Assembly: GCA_037039925.1 (NCBI GenBank)
Contig: JAXRKP010000168.1
Coordinates: 66,001-130,000, forward strand
Source of the DNA: Doris montereyensis
Taxonomy: Eukaryota > Mollusca > Gastropoda > Nudibranchia > Dorididae
DNA length: 64,000 nucleotides
Direction: 5' to 3'
Part shown: piece after piece, positions 26,174 to 40,700 of the stretch
How positions within the stretch are numbered: position 1 is the stretch's first letter
Layout: each line of letters begins with the position of its first letter
Notes under the pieces: model-generated
Databases searched by the model: none
What the model saw: only the letters and a program-made list of their open reading frames with translations
What the model was told of the DNA's origin: nothing
Translations under genes and position numbers: made by a program

Positions 26174-26191
26174 GATTGATTATTATTATTA
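26117..26191. repeat. (ATT)n microsatellite
   Basis: About 24 ATT units behind CAATGATGGACAATAAAGT, which also precedes the (ATT)n at 40735-40779. This is probably the tail of a shared short repeat. Confidence 0.95.
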
Positions 26192-26235
26192 TCAAAATTT
26201 TAAAAATATAATTATACTTTAGAACTTTTAAGAAA

Positions 26236-26640
26236 GTGTATGAGTATGCAGCATTGAGGCATTGTGGTGAAATCAGTTGAGTTTGTAATCACATAACTTT
26301 CAACACTTGTTTAAAACCTTGGCTGGATCACGTTTTTTGTATTACCTTTTGCTCTTAGGAAAGGTTGCCAGTCTGCTTTCCTCACTTGACTCAGGTGTAA
26401 ATGAGTACCAAACTATAGGCAGAGAAAGATCTTGTCAGAGTCCTGGTATGAAGTGCCTTAAAAGTAATTTTACTGTATATTCTCCAAGGAGTTGAGGGAC
26501 TTTTGAATGATGTGGCCTGCTTGGGGATGAATGGCGTAAAGCTTGTGAGCCTGCAGTTGTGTGGGGATATGGCCTATAAATCCATCTTAAACTTTCATAC
26601 TCATTGATAGAATGGATAAACGAGTGAAAATAATACAAGA
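26236..26640 (+). mobile_element. SINE family 4 copy
   Basis: Head ATTGTGGTGAAATCAG with later TTTAAAACCTTGGCTGGAT (B-box-like), body CACTTGACTCAGGTG, GAAAGATCTTGTCAGAG and tail GGCCTATAAATCCATCTTA. Shared with 38500-38690 (+) and 56695-57030 (-). Lies just beyond the URB2 3' end. Confidence 0.75.
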
Positions 26641-26974
26641 CATCAGGTTTTCCAGTAAATAATTCAGATTCTATTCAAACTGGTCCTTTAACATGAAATC
26701 CATCACATTCAATCATTGATGTAAAAAGGACTATTTTCAACTTCATATCAAAAGTGATATCCAAGAGTTCACAATTTTTAAATCATTAATAAACCTAAAG
26801 AACTCAAATTAATCCACAATACAATATGTTTAATGAGATAATGTTTAAGACTACGTCTTAGTTGTCAAATAAGATAAACTATTATCTTTTTTACCTCAAT
26901 GAAAGAGACACACATGAACATGTTATCCATTAATATAGATGCTAATAAAATAGCAGTATTTTTCAGCATTTCAC

Positions 26975-26980
26975 TTTATT
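26975..26980 (-). terminator. Candidate URB2 polyadenylation signal
   Basis: AATAAA on the minus strand, about 100 bases downstream of the URB2 stop codon. Position and motif fit a poly(A) signal. The region is AT-rich, so chance occurrence is possible. Confidence 0.45.
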
Positions 26981-27080
26981 CTTTTCTAAGGGGTAACCAT
27001 CTATAGTGGAGAAACATTTTTAATTAAAGTCAATTTCCAATATTTCTGTTCCATTAGGTAATTACGAGACAATTTAGTAA

Positions 27081-27235
27081 CTAAACAGTTCCTGTGTAAC
27101 GATAGTACTTTTCATAATCCTGATGCATGAATTTGAAAGTGTCCTTGACCCCTGAGGTAATGACGTGTACAGAGAAGCCAATCGATACTTGTCACAGATG
27201 CTGATAAGGCGGTAAAGGCCACGAACTAGTTCCTT
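27081..27235 (-). CDS. URB2: URB2 exon 33 (last), one-base deletion
   Basis: Encodes KELVRGLYRLISICDKYR then LASLYTSLPQG, after which the conserved tail KDTFKFMHQDYEKYYRYTG and the stop at 27081-27083 are found only in another frame. Adding one G to the GGGG run (27149-27152) would join them. Acceptor CTCAACAG. The homology on both sides makes this the clearest lesion in the gene. Confidence 0.93.
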
Positions 27236-30200
27236 CTGTTGAGATGATACAAGAAAGAGCCCTTTCAATACTTTCATTGAAAAAGACATTTTCAATTTCT
27301 AACAACAGAAATAAAGCACACACAAAAAAGAAGTAAAAAAACATGAAAACAAAATATTAATCACATAGTTTCAAGTACCCACTTATGTAAAATACAGTGA
27401 AAAATTCAATATGATTTTAACCTCTTTTTTTCTGTGATTTATTTCAGCTATCCATAAACATTTGATTAAGCTGTGCAATTGGTATTAACATCATAATACA
27501 TGTCATACATAATTCATTTTACTTGAAATTAAGAAATCAATAACAATAACATAATGAGGTAGACTGTGTATGAAATAGTTTTCATTTACAAAGTCGTAAA
27601 ATGTTAATCAGGTAATTTAAGACACAAAGTGACAAATATTTTATAGAATTTTCGTCCCAAATATTAACATAAAACTTGTATTCAATTTGAAAAAAAAACC
27701 CAAAACACTAAAAATTAAACACAAGAGATCTTCCCGTCCCCAAACAAACCAAAACAAAAGAAAGGGCTACCTTGACAGACGTATGCAAAGTTCCTTTCTG
27801 AACTTCCATGATGTAGTCAGACAAAGCACAATAAGCGACTTTAGCCAACTCTTTTTTGTAATCTCCAGATGCCAAAACTATCAACACTCTGGGAAAAGAT
27901 ATATAATTATATAAGTAGTATGATTAACCATAGCAGAGTAAGAAGAGTTAATTCATTGAGGCATTATCTCTCGGGCATCCCATCAACAAAAAATAAACAA
28001 AGAAAAAAAGACAAATTAAAATTCAAAGTTAAATAAATTATTAGTTAATAAGAAGAAAAAATATATCTAAAAAATAAAATAAAAGGAAAATCAGAAAAGT
28101 AAGATAAAAAAATCTATATATAACAACTTCTATGGGATCTACCCTATATGTTTCGGAAACAGATATATTGATGAGTGTATAGACTGCACACCTCCTTGGA
28201 AAAAGAATTCAGGGTCATTCGTGATATTAGGCTTTGTTGCACAAGATTAAAAAAAGTATAAAGGAGAAACAACTTTCACCCAGTCTTTCTCTCAAGGAAG
28301 GGGGGGGGGAGGAAACAACGAGTCTCCAGAGACTATAACATGTTAAAAACACACAAAAAAACCAAACTGTGGTAGCATTTCTAAGCGTTCTCTTGGAGCT
28401 CAAACAACCTGTATCTCTTTAACAGAATATTTGATTCTGCTTCATTTGAATTTACTCCTCTCAACATATGCGGTGATCTTAGTAGGCATATCAGAGATAT
28501 TCATGGGGCATATAAATATATGCAGTATAATTAGGCATGCGGTCAGCATTTCTGCTATACATTTTTTCTCTTTAAGTAGAAGGAGAGAAGTCAAAAGTTC
28601 TGAATCCTTCACTCAGAAATGAAAATTATATCTACTCCCACTATCCTACATTATTACATTCACCATATCCACCTATAACACCATTTGTCACAGATTGGAA
28701 GATCAAAAGCAAAGGTATACACTTTCATTTTGCTATCTTAAACTTTAAGAGAAATCTGATATCAACACAATAGAGCTCTAGATCCATATGACTTTCATAA
28801 TAGTGTAAATCAATACCAATATAAATGTGCCAATTCAAAGACAAAACATTGATTTACTTTCTGTGTCCTAGCTGTGCACTGTGTGCTAATACAAAGATAA
28901 GATATTGATTTATTTTCTATGTCAATACAAAGATAAGATATTGATTTATTTTCTATGTCACTAACTGTGCACTGTATGCCAATACAAAGACAAAACATTG
29001 ATTTACTTTATGTGTCCCTAACTGTGCACTGTGTTCCAATACAAAGACAAAACATTGATTTATTTTCTGTGTTCCAATACAAAGACCATTGATTTATTTT
29101 CTGTGTCCTAATCTTTGCACTGTGTTCCAATACAAAGACAAAACATTGATTTATTTTCTGTGTTACTAACTTTGTAACTGTGTACTTCTACAAAGACAAA
29201 ATATTGATTTACTTACCGTGTTATTAACTCGCACTATGCACCACTTCCAGCCTGCTGGGATTTTGCTGACAGATGTTCAGTAAAGCCCAGAGACACAACT
29301 ACAAATGAGTTGTACAGAACTGAGTCAAGGAAAGATTTTGATATATTTCCACACCTAGCACATAATACAAATGGATTTTTTAAAATAAAAGAGAACTCTC
29401 CGTCAAATTTTTGGCTTGCCGCAACTGCCCACCTCTTGCTGTAAAAGATTTGTAGGTTATGCATTTGTTCACGAGGTGCCTTTAAAGTGAAGATAATACA
29501 GCAGGACCTGTTTATACGTTCAAGGACATGAACTGAATATTTAAAACTGCGAATCCTATACAATGATTTGAAGTAAAATCTTTGAATTCAGTTTTAAATA
29601 AACAAAATCAAGCATAAGCCAGGAGCCTTTTTATACATTATACAGGTATATCTATATTTTTCATGACAAAAAATATGTGAACATCAATGACGCTTTTTTT
29701 CTTTTTCTTTAACTGATTCAGAATGATTTATTAAATATATACTTTATATACATGATTATATCATTATGAAATTCTTATCAAAATAAATTCAATAGCTTAA
29801 ATTTCCTACTTAGTGATGGAATAATCACCGTTTCCAGGTGGGGTAGTAATCTAGTATCTTAGGCCGATCTAAATCAAATTTACTATCAAAGCAATATGAT
29901 AATAATCCTACAATACTATTTCAAATAAATTGTGCCTAAATCTTTGATTTCCCCCACAGCCTTGTCCCACTCCACCTGGAAAGCTAGCTGTATTGCCCTC
30001 AATCCCAAACATAAACATTGAAAACATTGCTCACCAAAGTTGGTAAATGATATATAAACCTTGCATTAAATATAATGCTAAACACATATGCTCCCACACA
30101 CTCAAAGGTCTAAGTTAAGCAATAGATTTTTGCAAATTTCTCAACAAAGGATATTGGACACCAAGGAAACAACAGTGGCGGAGGCCTTGGTAGCAGTGAC

Positions 30201-33200
30201 TGGGTGATGGACTACAAAGGTGTTGACCAATCGCTGTAGGGCGTCAAGGTCACTGGTAGAGGTCACCACAATGCTTGCTCCAGCTTGGAGGCAAAGCAAT
30301 ATGGTGGTGTAATGATTATCTGATAGAGGAAAATATAAGTATTAAGAGAAATGAAAATCTTTGCTTTATTGAAAGAAAAAAATTAGAGTCTTAGAGCCTC
30401 ACTATAGTGAAAGTGAAAAATATATGCTATAATGTGAACACTTTCCTTAAAGCTCAAATTGATGCATCAGAGACAAACAGACATCAGAACATACCTAAAT
30501 ATATTTTATTTTTATCCTGTTATGACAGTGAAGTTCTTTGCAGACAAAGGTATACTTTTTTTTAAAATTCTCTGCAGAATTGTCTTCACATGCCTTACAT
30601 CTCTATCACCTCTTAAGCCATACTTTCCCCCCCCCCCCCCCAATAATCTATAAGTTCTGTTCATCAATACATGCATATGCAATTTAAGTTCCAATAACAT
30701 CGGTTCTATCTGTAAATAAAAAATCATGCTTTCATAAATCATTGAACAAACGCCTGACAAAACTTTTGATTGTTTAAAAGTGTCGAAATATTTCCCCTTC
30801 AAATCTTTACCTTGGCCAGATCTATAAAGTCAGCCATGGCATGAAGAAGAAATCTGGATGCACTTGGAATCCAAACGTCATGAGATAAACTGACACTAGA
30901 GCCATGAGACAATGATGATATTTCTTTATCCGCACTTGTTATTGCAGCTGATCTTGTAAGATGTTCTAAGGCTGCTGGTTTGAGAGACTCCAAGTGCTGT
31001 AACATGCTCAGACTGGATGACAGGAACTGGAATAAAACATTCAGAAGAATAAAAAGAGTTTATTACAATTACATTCATACCTGTAAACTTTCCGACAATT
31101 GTCAGAAATTCATCATTAGTAAATTTTGAAGGGGGAAAGAAGAGACGACTTGCCAACAAGCAGACAAATAGACCAGCATGAATGCGATTTTCGCCAAACA
31201 TTTTTACTGAGTGTGGAAAAATGAAATGAACTACTCGTCTCTTTCTCTTTTTTGTTTTGCCTACACATCGAGGCGGAAAACACACACCACACGCCAACAC
31301 AAACATCTCTCTTGTCTCAACACTGAACATACACACACACACCACTCTATGAGTTATCTTCATACACAGTTCTCGTTAACTCCATTTAGATATTCTTTTT
31401 TCCCAACTACTATATTTCTTCCATGTCTCCAAAATGTTTGACGGAAGAAATTAAATTGTCATCCCAAAAAGAAATGCAAAAGAAAATTGTAAGCCATGAA
31501 TAGTTCAGTACTTGCTTTCCAGTGTTTCTATGTTCTCTTTATTAGTGACTTGGTTCGCCATTGTATTAGACCTAGAGAATCTTGATCTAGATGGTAATAT
31601 ATTTCTAGTACTAGATCTAGTAGCTTAAGGAGGAGGGAGGGGGGCGCCGCTTCCTGAAGTGATTGCTTTTTTTGCTTTTGAGTTTGGGTATTTGCTTTTA
31701 GTATACATATGAGTAGCTGTCAAAATACAGTGATCCTATGTCATTGAAAAGTTTGTAGCGTCGTTGGTTGCCATAGAAATGGCCGCCACCTTGGATTTTG
31801 AAGCAATTTTCAAAACTTATCTCCTCCCTTAGTTATGATCAAAATCACTCAAAATCTGTGCAGATCATCTTTTCCATTCAATATCTAAAGAGTGACATCA
31901 GGTTTTTATATTTTGGAAAAAAATTGTTATATGAATTTTTGAAAATTTATATCATGTAGATATATATATATACAAAAATGGCATTTTTATTACAAAAATA
32001 CATTTCTCAAAAAGTTTACAAGGCATAAAAAACCCTGGCGTCATTCTATTAACACTGACAAGAGGAACCTGCGTGTCAAATATCATATAAATCGTTCGGT
32101 AAATGACGGAAGAGATAGAATTTTAGTGTGAAAAAACTACATTTCGAGAAAAATGTAAGTAAAGAAATGAAAAGAAAATAACATAAAGTAAATGTTTCAG
32201 ACGGGTTGCCCTTCTTGTTGCAGCCCTCTTACTCTTTCGACAGTCTCTGGCATTGTTACTAATGTAAAGAGAATTGCAAATCTAGATTTAGATGTGCACT
32301 AAACAGACGTCAAAATGACCAGTTGTTTGTTGTTTCTTCCATTTCTATGCTTGTGCACACACCGACGTGTAACTTCCGCTCTTACGTCACACAGCGCTGG
32401 GCCAAATCAACGTGTGGTGTTGGCGAAAGCAAAGGAAAACTGGTGCTGCAACATCTGGCAATTAGCCGCCAATACATGAGTTTTCACTGCCATCTTCTCA
32501 GTCAGTGTTAGGGTAATTGAAGTAAAAATTTTGACTGTTTTTACCTACCCTCGCCTACAAAATATTTTGTAACGAAAAAATTATACGTCATATGGACATT
32601 TTTCTACCATAAACTTGTAGATAAATGATTGTTCTACCCAAATATGCAAAGAACAGAAAGTCAACATTGTGGTCCCAAACTTGCCAATGTAGAATTTATT
32701 ATTTTGTAAGGAAAAGACAACCGTCCACTTACCAGCACAATGGTAAGCCTTTAAAGAGAAAGTTTAGAAAAAAGGTTTTAAAATCACCTCATAAATACAG
32801 GCAAAGATCTCTTTGACAGACGCCTCAGATAAAAGTGTGGATTTGAGAAGCCTCTCCAAACAGCTACAACCACAAACATGGCAGGGACGTTTCAAATCCT
32901 TTTCCGGTACCTGTGGTGATAGAAAATGTTGTTATGCTACAAATCATAAGGAAAGACGATACCCTTGTCTATGTAATAAAGCAAATATACAAGCATGGAG
33001 TGAAAGGAGTTCCAGAAGTTAACTGGGTGGGAGATACAGTCATAAACATCTTTATACACATTGCTTCAGGTTGGAAAAAAAAGACAGAATCAACACTATC
33101 TCCACAAACAAAAACAAAAAAAAAACTCAGCAAAGGAGACATACCCCCCCCCCCCGAACTAATAGAAAACAAACAAAAAAAAAGAAACAAATCTAAACAT

Positions 33201-36200
33201 AATATATTTCATAAGATTTCCATCAGTAGTATTACTAGACATTCGCAAGACAAATAGAACGCCTCTTGAATCAATGATGAAAAAGAGAGATAGAGAGAGT
33301 ATGTCTACAGTCCATAACATACCAGTAAGGCCATGATTGAATTCAGGTAGTGTGTAAAAGCTGAAGGAGTGACACATTCCATGACAGAAGTCAGCACGCC
33401 TACACAGGCCGTCACAGAAGAAGGCCAGGTTTGCCAGTCTTCTATTGCTAATGAATCCTCCACAGCTGATGTGATACAATAAAAGAAAAACAATCCAAAA
33501 CAAATGGAACATTTGTAGTATTGTAAGGTATTCACCCTGTCCATCATATGCAGTGATCTCAGGACGTTTAATTGCTTGTCTTTTGTGACAAAATAATTTT
33601 ACCAAAGAAAAGAAAATGATATAAATTTTTTCTTTCAAATAATCAACATGCTGATGACAAAATAATTATATCTATCGATAACAAATGTAATTTTTCTTTC
33701 ATCTCTTTTATTTTGTTCCCTGAGACTCTATAACGATAATTAAGAATTGTCACTTAAGACCGAATGTTTACAAGATAGTCTTCCATCATTACGGTTATAT
33801 AAATTTCAGGTAGTTTTTGCTTTTAAACATTTTTGAGATAGACTTCAATTTTTTCATAATTTCTATTCTCTAAATGACTTGACATAGTCTTATTTATTGT
33901 AAAGTAGTATGAGAAAAAGGATTGAAAGAAATTGCCTCTCACCTGCGTCACTAACACATTTTGAAAGAGACTTGGAGACATGGGAAGACAACTCTGCCTG
34001 ACACAATGCAAAACAGGAAGACCAAATCTGTGCTATACTCTCATCATTTAGAAGAGATTGTGGAGTGGATGTTGACGACGGGATTCCGTCCCTCCTTGGC
34101 TGAGCCTCTGATGACAATGACAGCATGCCTCTAGGAATCGAAGCTGTGTGAGTTTGGTCTGAGGATGATGAATGACACAGGGATTGTTTAACTGGAATTT
34201 TTTCCTTATGCAGTGATCTAAGTGTGAATTAAGAAGAAACAGCAGGATGAAAGATAAGTGAAAGAGTGAAAGGAAAATAGCATGGCCTACCAGCAACGCC
34301 CGTCAACCACCCACCTAACACATGGTGAGTCATTACCATGGAAGTAAACAAAAAATAAATAAAATAAAAGCAGGCATGAAGATGTGAGTAGGTGAGATAG
34401 GACGGCAGCATAAAGATGGAGATCTTTTAGAAGATAGCATGTGGGCGGAATTCATACAATTAACATTCTTTGAAATAATCTGCTTTACGATATTAGAATT
34501 AATAATAACAACATTGGAGTAAAGTAAGTAAAGTTCCCATACTGGATTACCCTACCCTCCCATATGAGGGTAGGGTAATCAGGTGTAGAGTTGTTATTTT
34601 TTCTAGTCATAAAGCATGATGGAGTAATTTTTGCCAAGTCTGAATAGACCGTACTACCCTTTTTCATCGCTGGGTCAACAGGACCAGAAAAATCTTCCCA
34701 GACTGAGATTCGGACTACGATCTCCTGAACAGTAGTCAGATGCTCTATCGACTCAGCTACGTTGAATTACATGTATTACTAAATTATGTAAACAGCAACT
34801 GTCAGATATTTGGAATTTGTTAAAATTAATAAAATATCTAAAAAAATAAAATAAATGAAAATATATATGTAAACTCAGAAAAACTCAATTGACCCTATAA
34901 GAGAAAAAGAATGAATATACCCAGTATAACTCAACTGGCCTAAGAAAAAAAGAACATATCCAGAAGTAACTCAACTGATCTTATAAGAATAACCACCTCA
35001 CCTTTTTCATCCATGTCTGCTTTAGCATCCAAATCCTTTTGTATCTTCTTTTGAATAAGTTCAACAGAAGAGCAAAGCTGCTCAGAAATTCTTTCATCAG
35101 CTATATCGTTAGTCCACAAATGCAACACCTCGCTGTAGCAATTTAAATTTCCACGCCACACTTCTGAATTAGTGTCATCATGACCGTCGTTTGCGGGCAA
35201 TGCGTTGGATAAAGACTTGCGTTTTTCTTGGATTTGGTTTCCTCTTTCCTTGCAGACAAGGCATCGCTTTTCCCGTGCTGATTTAACCATTTTAGGCTGT
35301 GTTTGATGGTGAATTTCGAAAGGGTGCAAAAATACCCATGGCAGCACTGGCTACTTCTTGAATGTGGAAATGTTTTGAGACGTACTGAAATCACAAAGAA
35401 AAAGGAACAGATGACAGATCACCTTAATACAATCAAATAAATTAGTTGCCAACCTTTTCAAATAAAAAAAACTCACGACTCTTACCATGAAAACTAATTT
35501 CAACTTGCGTGACACTACAAAATACATGCATTCCTGAAAACATTGATAAGTTAATGTATGAATTAATCCCATTAAAGTATATAACAAAACGTCTGCCCAT
35601 CACTTGCCTTTCTGGCAAAGTGTGACAATAATGTTGTGAACGCAGAATGATGTGTCAGACTTTCATCCAAATATCTCAGAGTCTACCAATTAACAGAGGG
35701 TTTCTTTAAATAAAGATTACAGTCAACTCACATATATACATACTTTTCAAGGTACATATGTACTTACAGACTCAAAGCCAAGAAAACGTACTGAATATGC
35801 TTTTGACGCACTGGTTGGCATCTATTTAATGAAGAACTAACTGCAAGTGTACAGTCATTCTCTCACTTTCTCTCCTTCCCCAAATTTTCTCTTCAACTCC
35901 ATCTTTCTCTCCGTCTCTCTCACCTTCTTTCTCTCATCATGTTTTTCTCTCTGACTGTCTTGTCAGTCAGTTAGCTTGCCTATTCCTCTGCTTGTCAACC
36001 TTTGTCTTTATTAAATTTAATTAAACATTTAACAGTATCAGTAAAAGAAATTATGTACCTATTGGTCAAAACAAACTTCCATGAGACATACTGAGAAGTA
36101 CAGACGTTATACACAACTCCAAAATAGCACTAAAAACAACCAATGATAAATGTTTTGTCATAAGACTGGATGTAGAGGCAGCCTTGATCTGCAGATAATA

Positions 36201-37705
36201 TAATCATGACCACTACATCCAATGGGGTTAACAACTATGACGTGAATGAATGTACCAGTATGGGCAGTAGCATAAAGAATACTGAAAAGTCAATGAGCTG
36301 AAAAACTCACCCTGCCACAATTCTGAATCAGCAAAGCACATGCCTGGATCTTGATAGTGTTTGGCAAAGTTCCACTGTCATCTCCACGCAGCTCTGTTGT
36401 CAGCTGTGAACACGGAAGGCAACAGGTTATTTTGCCATCACATGAAATGTCAAGTTTGGTGAGAAAGGTGATGATACAGTGTGACACATACACTCTCTCT
36501 CTCTCTGTTTCTCCCCTCCTCTCCTCTCTCTCTTTATGTATATCTCTGTCTCCCTCCCTCTTTCTGTCTCCCCCATCTCTCTTTGGCTCTCTTCCCTTCT
36601 CTCCTTCCTTGACTCTCCCCTTTCCTCCCTCCTTCTCTCTGTCCCTCTAGTCTCATCTCCTCTTCTCTCTCTCATTTACAAACTCTTTCAGAATAATGAT
36701 CTTGAAACTATTTTTGTATTTCTGAAAGAAATTGGAGTATATCGACAGATCAGAGTACTAAATATGTATCAATTTTTAACACATTGACTATATTTTTATA
36801 ATATTTACAAACATTTACGGAAGCTTTTGACTTTTTAAAGTGCTTTATGTTGTGCTCGGACAGTTGTTAGTAATATTAGTCAGCTACGAATCCTGAGATC
36901 ACAGTCATGGTGGACAGTGTTACTTCAAAGAAACAAAAAAACTCTCTCTCGCTCTATTGAACCATGGAAATGATCTACAGCACATGATTGATGATTGTAA
37001 ACATATCTACTGCAAACAAAAACAATCATTGAGAAAGTCAAAGCAGTTTTATTGAATGAACAAAGACAAAAAAACAGGAAGGGATTTATCTAGTAAACCA
37101 AACACCTGTTTAATCCATGATGGAAGTGAGAGCACAGCAGAGCGGTCATTCATAACTCCAAATACAGCACAGGAAAGTAAAGTTTGCCTGGTACTCAGTG
37201 TCTGGAGAATGTAAAACAATAGTAATTAAGTAAAATTCTATCAAGGACCGTACGGCCTATTGAGCCGGAGTTTATCCCAGTTTCTACAGTGTGAAACGAA
37301 ACAAGTGAAAGTAATCACTTCCTGGACAGGACACTAGTCTTGTCTCAGGTTTTCAATGCCAGCTACTGCTGGTATCCATTTGCACCTGGGTCGAGTGTAG
37401 GGAAAAATGCGTGTTAAGCATCCTTATCCAAGGAAACAATGGCAGTTCTAGCATTGCTGAGCTGAGATTCAAACCCAGGATCTCATGATCCCAAGTCCTG
37501 ACATTCTAGCCACTAGGCTTCTGATGCCACATACAACAATATCAAGGGTATAAAAATGTCCATTATAAAGACCATCCAATTCAATGAACAATCTATTTTT
37601 AAAGTTTGCTTTCAAAATTCTAGAGCAAGATTTGTATACTGAAGAAGTACAAACAGTAAGCATATTTAATGTGTCCCTTTTTGAGATTGACAGCTAGATA
37701 GATAA

Positions 37706-37741
<36 letters not shown>

Positions 37742-40700
37742 ATAGACAGATTCGTGGATAGATATGACAGCCACGACAAAGATAAACATATATATATATA
37801 GACAAACAGACAGACAGATAGATATATCAATAGATAGATAAATGCATAAAAGGATAAATAGATGGATAGTTAGCTACGTCGATGGATATCACTGATAGAC
37901 AAAAAATGTTGACACATAGAAAGATAAGTACACTTGTGTGTAAATGAAGAGTAAATGCATTTCTAAAATCCCCATCATGAACAAACTGTAATATGTTTTA
38001 GCCCAAAATACAGGGGGGAATCTTCAACTCACTCTCTACATGTGAAAATGAATCTGATTTTGTTTAATATAAATTAATTTTTTTAAAAAGATAAAATGAC
38101 AAGCAATAAGTGAAATGAACTCCTAAGAACAGAAATTTCTGAAACAAATTTCCACCACTCTGTCACCTGGGAGCACAAATCAATGATGAAGGTAAGGAAA
38201 ATCTCTGGTTTGATGCACTTGAAAAACTCTGACAGGTTTGGAACGGACAGGCACTGGCTTAAGCCACGATCAACCAAGCATGACACAGCATCTTGAGAGA
38301 GAGAGAGAGAGAGAGATAGGAAGAAAATTACGTGACAAGATGTAAGAAGTGTTTTGGAAGTTTTGGCTAATTGAACACGTCAATGACAGCCAAACTTGAT
38401 TGATACATGTACATGTAATACTTAAGAGCTAACCTTTTTCTTTCCTTCTTTCTAGCTTTTTTAAACAAACTTTCTTTTAATAGTTTTAATTACTTCACTC
38501 TGCTTTCCTCACTTCACTCAGGTGTGAACGAGTGCTCAGCTGTAGGTAGAGAAAGATCTTGTCAGTGTTAGTACGAAGTGCCTAACAGGATACTGAACTG
38601 TATGCTCCCCAGGGAGTTGAGAAGGAATTTGAATGAAATGGCCTTGCAAGAGGATAAAGCCTGCACTTGTGCAAGATCTTAAAAACAATTTTTTTTTTTA
38701 ATAAAGACAAAAAAATTACCACAATACCACAAACAATTTATATTTGTGACAATAAGAAAAATGTTTACAACATGGCAAGAGTTATGACAAAATCCTTCTT
38801 ATTCAACAAGAGAAAAATGTTCATAACATTCATTCACAGATTAATAACAACCTTTCCTTTTATCTCTCTCACTCTCATGCTCTCTCTCTCTCTCTCTCTC
38901 TCCTTTCCTCTCTGTCTCTCTCTGTCTCTTTCTTTCCCTCCCTTTCTCTCGGTCTGCCTGTCTCTCTCTTTCCTGGATTGCGTGATTAACCTATCATGAC
39001 CTAAGACTATCATTCCCCTCTGACTGTCTTGTATGTTCACATGTTCAACATAAGAATACTGCTTCGGGTGTAAATAATCTAAAGAATGATTTGTTACCTG
39101 TGCAGCCATCCTTAAGACAGGAAGCTAGAGTCAAAAAGCCCAGCTGACACTTCAAGTTGATCAATCTCATACATTCCAAATCTAACAACAGAAGAACCTG
39201 CGGACGAAGAGTAAAAATAAAAACTCAACCTTTGATGCATAGTTCTTATTTGCCTGATGAACAAAAATTTGTAAGCGCAGCCCCCCCCCCCAAAAAAAAA
39301 AATCACACCAAAGAGACATTTCAAAACAGAAAAAATGTAACTTATAAGCAAGAACACTCACAGGAGCGGAACTATGAAACAAACAATAAGAATGAGAGAA
39401 AAATGAATTACACTGACCTTGATTAATGGCACCGCCTGATCTGTGTTGACAGACAAGCCCTTGGAAATCTCATCAAGATTCATTGTGCTGGAAACACAGA
39501 ATACTGCATGTCATGTTTTCATAGATACACTATGTAATGTAATGTAAGTAAAGTTTACTCAATACCCTTATGGCCTACAGAACGGGAGCGTATCAATGTT
39601 TCTATAGTGTAAAACATAACAGATGATAATCCATCACCTCCTGGACGGAATGCTAAGTCTGTTGCATGTGTGACTCCCCAGTGGATGCTGGTGCCAAATT
39701 GCACCTGGGTCAAGTTGGGAAATTTACCTTTAAAAAGCGCCTTTCCAAAGGAATAAAATTTGAACCTAGCATTACCAAGGTTCGAACCATGGATCTCATG
39801 ATGCAAAATCCAGCAGTTAAACCACTAGATCATCAACACTGCATATATAATAAGAAAAAGTAAAAGTAAAGATCCTTCAAGACCATTATGGCCCATAGAG
39901 CTTGAGTTTATCTCAGTTTCTATAGCTTGAAGTCGAATAGGTGATTATTATCACCTCCTGTACAAGACGCTAGTCTGACACAGGTTTTTACTCCCAATCT
40001 AGTGCTTGTACCCTTGTGCACCTGGGTCAAGGAGGGAAAATGCGTGTTAAGTGTCTTTCCAAAAGAACACAACATCTGACATAACTTTTTAGTGTTTGAA
40101 CCTGGGACCTCATGGTCCCAAGTCCAGCCGTTTATCCACTCAGCCACCAACATACATTATTTATAATGTACCTGATATATCATGTGGCCATTGTATCTTG
40201 GCCAACATGGTTAACTCCAAAAAACTTGAATTTTTTTTTCAACTGCCAGGACTTGAATTCAGGACCTTTTGGTTGAGAGGCAGGCACCTTGCCTCTGGAC
40301 AACCGAATCCCCCATAAAGAGAGCATAATTGTGGATGCCACAAGTAGCAAAGAGGGAGGGAAGGCCCCAAGCAACGTGAGACAAAATATCAAATAGGGCC
40401 TTGAAAGAAACAACATTCTTGGAAGAGCTCAAGAAGTTGGAAAAAGACAAGGAAAGACAGGGATTGTTTGCTCATGGCCGATATCCTGACAAGACTGACA
40501 GGCAATGATGATGATGATGATGATAACGATGACGGGCAAAGAGAGAAAAGGAATCTATTTATGGAAACATTTTGCTACTTACAAGTCAGGCATGTCGTCT
40601 TCCTTCCTGCTGGTGATGAACTGATAAAGCATACGGACAGTCTGGCTTCCAAAGGTTTCTCCACTTTCCCTCTTCTTCTTTTTCTTCTTGGGGCTGGGAA

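Noticed and set aside
35002..35384. Frameshift in URB2 exon 25
   Set aside because: An acceptor at 35351 (AAGTAG) restores phase with exon 24. The upstream acceptor is probably unused.
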